The notes beneath the pieces were generated by a model, which had not been told where the DNA came from, made no database searches, and saw only the letters and a program-made list of their open reading frames with translations. DNA of 6,186 nt. Source: an uncultured Lactobacillus sp. (lineage in GTDB: Bacteria; Bacillota; Bacilli; Lactobacillales; Lactobacillaceae). This document shows, one piece after another, positions 1-6,083 of this stretch (the stretch's first letter is position 1; every line of letters begins with the position of its first letter). The translations under genes and the position numbers were made by a program. The stretch is taken from positions 1 to 6,186 of the forward strand of contig CAJLBJ010000040.1 of NCBI GenBank assembly GCA_905204935.1, read 5' to 3'.

Positions 1-662
1 TCCGAGCAGCAAGCCAAACCTTGGTTCATGTGTTAGAAAAATTATTACGTTTAGCACATCCACTCATTCCATTTATTACCGAAGAAATTTGGCAAAAAGT
101 GAAAGGTTTTGTCGGCATTACGGCTGATAGCATTATGTTGCAACCTTTCCCACAAGTGGAAGAGAACGGCTTTGATCCAGAAGCAGAAGCTGAAATTGAG
201 TGGTTAAAAGAAGTGATTGTTGCAGTACGTAATATTCGTGCAGAAAGCAATATCGCACCAAGCAAAGGCTTAGATCTGTTATTCCGTAATTTAAGTGCAG
301 AAAATGCAAAAATTCTCGAAAAACAGACCGCTCTTTTAAAAGCCATGGCGAAATTAGACAACGTTCAAGTGTTAGCCGCAAACGAAACCGCACCACTTGC
401 GGTAGCGAAACTCGTTGGCAATGCGGAATTGCTCGTGCCAATGGCTGGCTTTATCAATAAAGAAGCAGAGCTTGCCCGTTTAACCAAAGAGATTGAAAAA
501 TATCAAAACGAAGTTAAACGTATCGAGAACAAACTCAGCAACGAAGCTTTCGTGGCTAAAGCGCCAGAAGCGGTTATTGCCAAAGAACGCGAAAAACAAG
601 CGGAATACCAATCTGGATTAGAAAAAATCCAAGAGCAGTATAAAGCGATTGAAGCGTTGTAG
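1..662 (+). CDS. valS: Valyl-tRNA synthetase, C-terminal part (5' end outside window)
   Basis: This gene attaches valine to tRNA-Val in the cytoplasm. Only the last ~219 codons are present; the reading frame is open from the first base (codon boundary at position 3), so the true start lies upstream and the TTG at 21 is internal. The visible part begins in the class I anticodon-binding helical domain, with the characteristic stretch [15 protein letters not shown] around 51-95. It continues through a linker ([15 protein letters not shown], about 223-267) and ends in the charged coiled-coil tRNA-binding arm (about 460-655), which is rich in Glu, Lys and Gln and typical of bacterial ValS. All seven arginines from position 21 on use CGT or CGC, which serves as the host codon reference for this window. 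The stop is TAG at 660-662. The gene appears intact to its normal C-terminus, so whatever inserted downstream did not damage it. Confidence 0.97.
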   Translation, partial: RAASQTLVHVLEKLLRLAHPLIPFITEEIWQKVKGFVGITADSIMLQPFPQVEENGFDPEAEAEIEWLKEVIVAVRNIRAESNIAPSKGLDLLFRNLSAENAKILEKQTALLKAMAKLDNVQVLAANETAPLAVAKLVGNAELLVPMAGFINKEAELARLTKEIEKYQNEVKRIENKLSNEAFVAKAPEAVIAKEREKQAEYQSGLEKIQEQYKAIEAL

Positions 663-671
663 TTTTTAAAT

Positions 672-690
672 AAAGCGGTCAGGTTTAAAA
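672..690 (+). repeat. Left copy of a 19-nt flanking repeat (uptake-signal-like)
   Basis: The sequence AAAGCGGTCAGGTTTAAAA matches the copy at 6015-6033 at 18 of 19 positions, differing only at the twelfth base (G here, A there). It contains AAGCGGTC, close to the ACAAGCGGT-type Pasteurellaceae DNA uptake signal, followed by an AT-rich tail as extended uptake signals usually have. The two copies bracket the whole three-gene cassette. Confidence 0.7.
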
Positions 691-714
691 AACTTATTGA
701 TTTTGAATCTGCTT
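672..714 (+). terminator. Possible decayed or partial valS terminator
   Basis: Ten bases after the valS stop lies a left arm nearly identical to that of the strong terminator at 6014-6050, but no matching right arm follows at normal distance. A weak structure can be drawn: CAGGTT (680-685) pairs with AATCTG (706-711) with one G-U pair, and AAG (673-675) pairs with CTT (712-714) across a 4-nt bulge. The loop is 20 nt and no clean T-run follows. The right side reads as if four bases (GCCG) had been lost compared with the intact terminator. This may be a terminator broken by insertion, or only an uptake-signal-like sequence. Some read-through from valS into the downstream operon would then be possible; that is inference. 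Confidence 0.3.
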
Positions 715-789
715 AGCTTGTTAAAGAGTTTTTTATTATAGGGTTATTAATGTCTATAAGATTTATCCTGCTTTATTTGTAAAAGTATA

Positions 790-818
790 TTGGATAAATT
801 TGAAAATGTCTTAATAAT
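790..818 (+). promoter_or_regulatory. Putative sigma70-type promoter of the R-M operon
   Basis: A -35-like TTGGAT (790-795) and a -10-like AATAAT (813-818, five of six consensus bases) are separated by an optimal 17 nt. Transcription would start near 825, giving a leader of about 70 nt that opens with the palindrome at 830-850. An overlapping alternative is TTGAAA (800-805) with a poor -10 (TTTATA, 824-829). The region is very AT-rich, so chance matches are likely; the spacing and position make this the best candidate. Confidence 0.4.
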
Positions 819-829
819 TTAAGTTTATA

Positions 830-850
830 GGGCGGATTATATATCCGCCC
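830..850. promoter_or_regulatory. GC-rich perfect-armed palindrome upstream of the methyltransferase
   Basis: The arms GGGCGGAT (830-837) and ATCCGCCC (843-850) are exact 8-bp complements around a 5-nt centre (TATAT). The element stands out because everything around it is AT-rich. No T-run follows on either strand, so it does not look like an intrinsic terminator. It begins about five bases after the predicted transcription start and ends 47 nt before the methyltransferase ATG. That fits an operator for a repressor (possibly methyltransferase autoregulation) or a hairpin in the mRNA leader. No controller-protein gene is visible in the window. Confidence 0.5.
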
Positions 851-897
851 AAAGTGCATCTAATAAAATGTGTTTTGTAATAATTTTAGGATATTAA

Positions 898-1968
898 ATG
901 ATTTTTAAATTAGGAGAATTCTTTTGTGGGCCTGGAGGTATTGCTTTAGGTGCAGATTTAGCTGGATATATAACTGCTGATGATGGTAGAGTATTCGGCA
1001 TATCTCACTCATGGGCTACAGATTATGATTTAGATACTTGTCGAACATATAGCAAAAATATCCATAAAAAAGATTTTGAAGATAATAATAAGGTTATTCT
1101 TTCAGATATAAGAGAGTTGGATATATCTTTATTGCCTAAAGTTGATGGGTTTGCATTTGGCTTCCCCTGTAATGATTTTAGTATTGTTGGCGAATCTAAA
1201 GGTTTAGATGGGAATTTCGGCCCCCTGTATAGCTATGGTGTTTCCTTATTAAAGCTTCAGAAACCAATGTGGTTTGTTGCTGAAAATGTTGGTGGACTAT
1301 CAAGTGCTAATGAAGGAAAAGCTTTCCAGCAAATTCTTAATGATATGGAGAATGCTGGATACAAATTAGTTGCAAATTTATATAAATTTGAAACGTATGG
1401 GGTGCCTCAAGCTAGACATAGAATAATAATTGTTGGTATTAGAAATGATATAGATGTTACTTTTAAAGTACCAGCGCCTACTCATTTAGGTAAATATAAA
1501 ACAGCAAAAGAAGCGTTAACTAATCCGCCTATTCCTAAAGATGCCTTGAATCATGAAATTACTAAGCAATCAGCTACTGTAATTGAAAGATTAAAATATA
1601 TTAAAGCTGGTGATAATGCTTGGTCAGAAGATATTCCCGAGCACTTAAGATTAAAAGTAAAAGGAGCTAAACTAAGCAATATATATAAAAGATTACATCC
1701 TGAATATCCAGCGTATACAGTTACTGGTAGTGGTGGTGGAGGAACACACATGTATCACTGGGAAGAAAATCGAGCATTAACAAATAGAGAAAGAGCAAGA
1801 TTACAAACTTTTCCTGATAGCTACTATTTTATTGGTTCTAAAGAAAGTGTTAGAAAGCAGATTGGAATGGCAGTGCCTCCGGAAGGAATGAAAGTAATTT
1901 TTGAGGCCCTTCTCAAATCTTTTGCTGGAATTGAATATGATTCAATAAGAGCTTCAATTAATGAATAG
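898..1968 (+). CDS. DNA (cytosine-5-)-methyltransferase of a restriction-modification system
   Basis: This 356-residue enzyme transfers a methyl group from S-adenosylmethionine to carbon 5 of cytosine in a specific site, protecting host DNA from the co-encoded nuclease. The C5 motifs are in standard order: motif I FFCGPGGIALG (8-18, cofactor binding), motif IV with GFPCNDFS and catalytic Cys91, motif VI ENV (129-131), motif VIII QARHR (171-175), a short target-recognition region (about 183-266), motif IX-type YPAYTV and ALTNRERARLQTFP (270-306), and motif X QIGMAVPP (321-328). Motif X has Met324 where Asn is usual. The start is supported by AGG at 888-890, seven bases upstream, and by motif I lying close to the N-terminus. 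Thirteen of 15 arginines are AGA and none are CGT or CGC, unlike valS, which suggests recent transfer. It is first in the operon, so methylation could be established before restriction. The target sequence cannot be read from the protein. Confidence 0.95.
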   Translation: MIFKLGEFFCGPGGIALGADLAGYITADDGRVFGISHSWATDYDLDTCRTYSKNIHKKDFEDNNKVILSDIRELDISLLPKVDGFAFGFPCNDFSIVGESKGLDGNFGPLYSYGVSLLKLQKPMWFVAENVGGLSSANEGKAFQQILNDMENAGYKLVANLYKFETYGVPQARHRIIIVGIRNDIDVTFKVPAPTHLGKYKTAKEALTNPPIPKDALNHEITKQSATVIERLKYIKAGDNAWSEDIPEHLRLKVKGAKLSNIYKRLHPEYPAYTVTGSGGGGTHMYHWEENRALTNRERARLQTFPDSYYFIGSKESVRKQIGMAVPPEGMKVIFEALLKSFAGIEYDSIRASINE

Positions 1969-1976
1969 GAATTATT

Positions 1977-3638
1977 ATGAAAGTTTTTATTGCAAAAATT
2001 ACAAATGAAGAAAATGTAAATAAAATAAATTCCTTGAAGGAATTTACTCATCTGGATATTTATAACTTTAAAGATGAAATAGAAGTAGGGGCAGATATTT
2101 TTTTTGTTTTTGGAGGGGATAGAAGTCAAATTACTTGGAAGCAGGGATTAGCAGGCTTTGGCAAGGTCACAAAAGCACCTTATGATTTAGGATATAGTAG
2201 TAGCAATAGACGCTATTTTAAAATTGATATTAAACCAGAATATGTCCTGCCTACTCCAATTCCACCTAAGGAAACCAAACTGCATAAGAAATACCAAGAT
2301 CAATTGTACGATGTTCCTTATGTTGGGGCGAATCATTTCCCAAATCAAGCTATAGCAAAAACTGAGGGCGAGGGAGCTCAAGCACTTTATTCACTATTTT
2401 ATGATTATTTACCTGAAACTAAAAAAAGCTTAATTAGTAAGGATTTATTATTGGTAGGTGATAAATCTAATAGCCGGGTTTTAGAATCTGAAAAAAATGT
2501 TCTCTTTAAACCCTTCCTCATCCTAGCCGGTATTTCTGGTACAGGTAAAACGCGTTTTGTTCGCCAACAAGCAGAGCGAACAGGGCTAGATAATTACTGT
2601 TTAGTTTCCGTTCGTCCTGATTGGCATGAGCCTTCTGATTTATTAGGTTATATTTCTCATTTAGGAAGTAAGCCCAAATACATTACCACAGATGTGTTGC
2701 GTTTTATTGTGCAAGCCTGGAAACATATTGCAGATAGTGGCTTCGACCTTAAAACAGGTAAAGTAACTGAGGAACAATTAAATGAGATTCAACCTTATTG
2801 GCTTTGTTTAGATGAAATGAATTTGGCTCCAGTGGAGCAGTATTTTGCGGATTATCTTTCTATACTAGAAACTCGCCAATGGAATGGAGAAGTATATCAA
2901 TGCGATCCTTTATTAAAATCAAGTGTGCTTGAAAATATTCAACCAACTGATTTGGGATTAGATGAAGGAGATATATTGTGGGAGCATTTTAAAGAAAATG
3001 GAATTTCAATTCCATTTAATCTTATTGTGGCAGGCACAGTAAATATGGATGAAACTACTCACGGATTCTCTCGGAAAGTTTTAGATCGCGCATTAAGCTT
3101 CGACTTTAATGAGTTTTATCCGAATGACTTTAATACTTATTTCTTGTCTAATGTTCAGAATAAGACATTTACCTACCCTGTTTATTCCGATGCGAGCTTA
3201 TCTCTTAATTTTGCTTCACCTTTTGCTAAAGAAAGCTGTGAATTTCTATCAGAAGTAAATAGTGTTTTAAAGAATTCACCTTTTGAATTAGCTTATCGTG
3301 CATTAAATGAATTACTACTTTCTGTGAAATGTATCAATCCAAAAAATGAGATTGAGCTACAATCCATTTGGGATGATTTCCTAATGATGAAAGTGTTGCC
3401 TCGCATTGAAGGGGACTCAGAAAAATTAGATTTTGATGGTGAAAAATCATTATTAACTAACTTAGAAGCGATAATGAGGGAACAATTATCAGCTATTTGG
3501 GAAGGCAAAAAACGTATTGATTTATTCCGAGAAACAAATGAAGGAGATGTTATTCAAATAGAATGTCGGAGTAAGGCGAAGATTAGTTGGATGCAAACTA
3601 AATTAGAGAAGTTTGGGTTTACACATTTCTGGAAATAA
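1977..3638 (+). CDS. McrB-like AAA+ NTPase, motor and recognition subunit of restriction complex
   Basis: This 553-residue protein is predicted to bind target DNA and use NTP hydrolysis to drive the nuclease encoded next. Residues 1 to about 145 form an N-terminal domain; segments such as GADIFFVF (38-45) and GFGKV (60-64) recall EVE/PUA-like folds, although the B3-like reader of LlaJI.R1 is an alternative. The AAA+ core follows: Walker A GISGTGKT (185-192, Lys191), Walker B WLCLDEMN (275-282, Asp279-Glu280), and TVNMDETTHGFSRKVLDRA (354-372), which aligns with the McrB sensor/NTAD region and offers Arg366 and Arg371 as candidate arginine fingers. The NTAD signature of E. coli McrB reads NMDE here, so preference for GTP over ATP is uncertain. 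Its start is 8 nt after the methyltransferase stop, with AGGA at 1967-1970 overlapping that stop codon, implying translational coupling. Arginine codons change from AGA to CGN around residue 78, suggesting a mosaic gene. Confidence 0.9.
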   Translation: MKVFIAKITNEENVNKINSLKEFTHLDIYNFKDEIEVGADIFFVFGGDRSQITWKQGLAGFGKVTKAPYDLGYSSSNRRYFKIDIKPEYVLPTPIPPKETKLHKKYQDQLYDVPYVGANHFPNQAIAKTEGEGAQALYSLFYDYLPETKKSLISKDLLLVGDKSNSRVLESEKNVLFKPFLILAGISGTGKTRFVRQQAERTGLDNYCLVSVRPDWHEPSDLLGYISHLGSKPKYITTDVLRFIVQAWKHIADSGFDLKTGKVTEEQLNEIQPYWLCLDEMNLAPVEQYFADYLSILETRQWNGEVYQCDPLLKSSVLENIQPTDLGLDEGDILWEHFKENGISIPFNLIVAGTVNMDETTHGFSRKVLDRALSFDFNEFYPNDFNTYFLSNVQNKTFTYPVYSDASLSLNFASPFAKESCEFLSEVNSVLKNSPFELAYRALNELLLSVKCINPKNEIELQSIWDDFLMMKVLPRIEGDSEKLDFDGEKSLLTNLEAIMREQLSAIWEGKKRIDLFRETNEGDVIQIECRSKAKISWMQTKLEKFGFTHFWK

Positions 3639-3646
3639 GGGAAATG
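3637..3646 (+). promoter_or_regulatory. Unusually close ribosome binding site of the McrC-like gene
   Basis: AAGGG (3637-3641) overlaps the stop codon of the McrB-like gene and lies only 2 nt before the ATG at 3644, tighter than the usual 5-9 nt. There is no better in-frame start: an in-frame TTG at 3587 is followed by a stop four codons on, and the next downstream in-frame GTG is codon 19. The arrangement suggests translation by coupling to the upstream gene, which would keep motor and nuclease production linked. Confidence 0.5.
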
Positions 3647-5935
3647 GATTGTATTTTTAATCAACAAATAGATGAAGTATTTGAGCTTTCTATTTATGTG
3701 AAAGATAGTGAAAAGAATACTACGCGCTATCAACAAACCTTAAAAAAACGCAGAGCAGAAAGTTCATCTATCCATTATCAAACTGAAAAATTTGAAATTT
3801 CAGGTGATTTGCAAAAATCTTATGAAATTCAACCGCCCTTTTTTGAAAATACTCAATACCATTTTGAAATTCAATTCCGTGATCCTATTGGTTATGCGGA
3901 ATTGCGTCATAAACTTGTGCTAATTAATGACGGTTTCCGCTTTTCTCAAGTCGCTAATATGCTTGTTGGAGTAATTAATACAGGGAATGATATTGGGCAA
4001 TTAAGTTTACCTATTTATTATGAAGATAAAGTAGGAAAAGCTTATTCCATCATGCTTTCTTTTATGGTGCTACCAACAAAGATTGATCTTCAGCAAGATA
4101 TTGAACCTATTAATGAAGCTATTGATGACGCCTTTCCTCTTTGGCGATTTAATCTTACGTCCAAAACAGAGCAGGGCATTGGAAAAACAAATGAGAAAGG
4201 GTATTTCCCACTATTTTGGCTTGCACATTTTCAGCAATTACAACAACAATTCAGTCAAGCTTTAAAAATTATTAAAAATTCACCACATAACCGTTTACAG
4301 ATCTATTCTTTATATCAAAAAGCGGAACGTTTAAAAGGTAAGTTGTCTGCAAAGCAAACCCATAAAATTAAAAATGATTTAGCAAACGGGTTACATCATA
4401 AAAAATATGCTGTTGAAAAGAAGAAATTAAGTGTTGATACGCCAGAGAATCGCTTTATTAAACAGATGATTATCGAAACAGATAACAAGCTTACTCAGAT
4501 CAATCAAACATTAGCTAAATCAAGCAAAAATCAACTTTCCCAAGCATTTTTTGATACGCTGAATAATTGGCAAAAACCATTAAAACAATTCCAAGCGCTA
4601 TCTTTTTTTAATGATATTGGGACCTTCAAAGGATTGGAAAAAATTTCGCTAGTACTGCAACAGAAACCAGGTTATTCCACGGTTTTTCATATTTGGCAAG
4701 AGTTACGTTTTTATTTAAAGGTCCTTGCGCATCAGAGCCTAATTTCACAAAAATCCCTTTCGGAACTTTATGAAGTGTGGTGCTTTTTAGTTATTCGCCG
4801 ATTGTTAATTGAAGAACTTGGTTTTGAAGAGGTCAGTTCTCAGAAAGCAAAATTAATGTTTTCTGATCAACTTGATTTTACGATGAAAGATGGAATGTAT
4901 GGTGCATTTCATTTTGAGAGACAAGATGGTTTAAAAATTAAACTTGCACATGAACCAATCTTTCATCAAAAAACAGAAATTAGGTCTTATTTGAACACCC
5001 AAAAGCCAGATATTTTATTAGAAGTACTTTTCCCAAATAAACAACGTTTTATTTGGTTATTTGATGCAAAATACCGTTTAAATTCCGATGATGGTGAAGA
5101 TGACTTAGTACCAGATGATGCAATAAATCAAATGCATCGTTATCGTGACGCATTAGTTTGGGCTAAACAGGATGAAGGTAAAAGCCGTCCTGTGTTTGGA
5201 GCTTACGCCCTGTATCCAGGTTTTTTTGATCAAGTTAATATGAAGAATCCGTATCAAGCCGGAATTGATGAAGTCGGTATTGGCGCATTTGCATTGTTGC
5301 CTAGCCAACAAAATCAAGGTGCAATTTGGTTACGGGATTTTTTTAAAGCGCAGTTAGGAAATTATCTACTTTCTTCACCACTTATTAAGGAAGAGCATTT
5401 ATTTGTGCAAGAACAAAGCCGAATTCCTTATACAGGAATGAAGCAACAACTTTATACCGACTTAACGATGTTAGTTTCTCTTGGTCATGCACAAGAGGGC
5501 GAAAATGTACGTTCAATAGAATACTTTGAACGTTTTAAAAATGGCACAGCAAAATACTACCATTTACCACAAGACACTTTTGAGATGAAATATAAAGGCT
5601 TGCAACACATTGTTAATGAAATCGCTTTTTTAGGATTAGCTGAGCAAGATAAACAAGGTAATAAAATAATTAACAAAGTATGGCAAGTGAAGAGGGTTTC
5701 AATTGTTAAGCGTAATACATTGAGTGAAGAGCAGGCGGGATATATATCTGATTCTGAACGTCTAGATTATCTTTTTGAATTAGGTATAGCATTGAATTTA
5801 CCTAATCCAATTAGAAATGTACCGTTAGATGGATTTAGAAAGTCAATGAAGTTAACAACTTTAGCACAAATTAATAATGTAACAGAGTTTAATTCTATTG
5901 AACCGGTATATACTGAGTTTTACCTCAATCAATAA
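3644..5935 (+). CDS. McrC-like restriction nuclease (DUF2357-type region plus PD-(D/E)XK core)
   Basis: This 763-residue protein is the predicted DNA-cutting partner of the McrB-like motor. The N-terminal half (about 60-350) resembles DUF2357 proteins: a beta-rich segment is followed by long helical, Lys- and Gln-rich stretches, probably the surface that docks on the motor. A nuclease of the PD-(D/E)XK superfamily (PDDEXK_7/DUF524 type) occupies about 370-570: LYEVWCFLVIRRLL (375-388), Asp456 in KPDILLEV, the D-x-K pair Asp474 and Lys476 in LFDAKYR, and Gln496 in QMHRYRDA. All expected catalytic residues are present, so it should be active. A further C-terminal segment (about 610-763) lies beyond the nuclease and may be an EVE/PUA-like domain. 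E. coli McrC is far shorter, at about 350 residues. No signal peptide or membrane segment is seen. Arginine codons are mostly CGN (23 of 29), host-like, until the last ~80 codons. The start is 5 nt after the previous stop. Confidence 0.87.
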   Translation: MDCIFNQQIDEVFELSIYVKDSEKNTTRYQQTLKKRRAESSSIHYQTEKFEISGDLQKSYEIQPPFFENTQYHFEIQFRDPIGYAELRHKLVLINDGFRFSQVANMLVGVINTGNDIGQLSLPIYYEDKVGKAYSIMLSFMVLPTKIDLQQDIEPINEAIDDAFPLWRFNLTSKTEQGIGKTNEKGYFPLFWLAHFQQLQQQFSQALKIIKNSPHNRLQIYSLYQKAERLKGKLSAKQTHKIKNDLANGLHHKKYAVEKKKLSVDTPENRFIKQMIIETDNKLTQINQTLAKSSKNQLSQAFFDTLNNWQKPLKQFQALSFFNDIGTFKGLEKISLVLQQKPGYSTVFHIWQELRFYLKVLAHQSLISQKSLSELYEVWCFLVIRRLLIEELGFEEVSSQKAKLMFSDQLDFTMKDGMYGAFHFERQDGLKIKLAHEPIFHQKTEIRSYLNTQKPDILLEVLFPNKQRFIWLFDAKYRLNSDDGEDDLVPDDAINQMHRYRDALVWAKQDEGKSRPVFGAYALYPGFFDQVNMKNPYQAGIDEVGIGAFALLPSQQNQGAIWLRDFFKAQLGNYLLSSPLIKEEHLFVQEQSRIPYTGMKQQLYTDLTMLVSLGHAQEGENVRSIEYFERFKNGTAKYYHLPQDTFEMKYKGLQHIVNEIAFLGLAEQDKQGNKIINKVWQVKRVSIVKRNTLSEEQAGYISDSERLDYLFELGIALNLPNPIRNVPLDGFRKSMKLTTLAQINNVTEFNSIEPVYTEFYLNQ

Positions 5936-6013
5936 GGAACGGTGAAAGGGAAAATGCACCTTTATCTTATTTTGCTCATCTGCATCTCTAATTCTATCTT
6001 TAAAATGTAGTAA

Positions 6014-6050
6014 AAAAGCGGTCAGATTTAAAATCTGGCCGCTTTTATTT
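6014..6050. terminator. Strong bidirectional rho-independent terminator
   Basis: Arms 6014-6028 and 6032-6046 pair over 15 bp with a single G-U (6022/6038) and a 3-nt loop. The T-rich run TTTTATTTT (6043-6051) overlaps and follows the right arm on the plus strand. The A-run at 6012-6017 gives a T-run on the minus strand. It lies between the convergent R-M operon and ydiJ and can stop transcripts from both sides. The left arm contains the AAGCGGTC uptake-signal-like core and the right arm the inverted counterpart (GGCCGCTT), the paired-signal terminator style common in Pasteurellaceae. Confidence 0.93.
6015..6033 (+). repeat. Right copy of the 19-nt flanking repeat
   Basis: The sequence AAAGCGGTCAGATTTAAAA forms the left arm and loop of the terminator at 6014-6050 and matches 672-690 at 18 of 19 bases. 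Unlike the copy after valS, it is followed directly by its complementary arm. The simplest reading is that this copy belongs to the original valS-ydiJ intergenic terminator, and that the left copy is a duplicated or broken remnant. Confidence 0.7.
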
Positions 6051-6083
6051 TCTGCTATATTGTTGTAAATAGAAAATCTACTC

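Larger units (their letters stand above)
691..6013. other. Restriction-modification cassette inserted between valS and ydiJ
   Basis: This segment holds three same-strand defence genes plus their upstream regulatory region, between two housekeeping genes and bracketed by the 19-nt near-repeat. No transposase, integrase, tRNA gene or inverted terminal repeats were seen in it. The AAGCGGT core occurs in both flanks and in valS (568-574), but I find no exact copy in either orientation inside the segment, as expected for acquired DNA. Boundaries are inferred from the repeat copies and are approximate. Its arrival could reflect natural transformation with homologous recombination in the flanks rather than a mobile element. 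Confidence 0.5.

Noticed and set aside
750..782. A 10-residue ORF with GGG upstream (741-743) in the gap after valS.
   Set aside because: It lies upstream of the preferred promoter, is very short, and has no attenuator-like structure that would make it a leader peptide.
830..850. The palindrome as an intrinsic terminator for valS.
   Set aside because: No T-run follows the stem on either strand; the base after the stem is A-rich on the plus strand.
1551..2129. Minus-strand open frames of 66 and 101 codons across the methyltransferase end and McrB start.
   Set aside because: They are antisense to strongly recognisable genes, have low-complexity composition, no ribosome binding site and no family resemblance.
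4083..4265. A 60-codon plus-strand frame inside the nuclease gene.
   Set aside because: It is an out-of-frame shadow of an intact, well-supported reading frame.
5945..5963. A 5-bp hairpin (AAAGG/CCTTT) after the nuclease stop as a terminator.
   Set aside because: The stem is short with a 9-nt loop, and the strong terminator lies only about 50 bases further on.
5954..6010. An 18-codon hydrophobic ORF (ATG to TAG) with GGG three bases upstream, just before the terminator.
   Set aside because: It is too short and of chance-level composition for AT-rich DNA. There is no recognisable toxin or leader family and no paired antisense RNA signal.
691..6013. A transposon, integrative element or CRISPR array carrying the defence genes.
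   Set aside because: No transposase or integrase, tRNA gene, terminal inverted repeats or spaced direct repeats were found. The flanking near-repeat is better explained by terminator or uptake-signal sequence.
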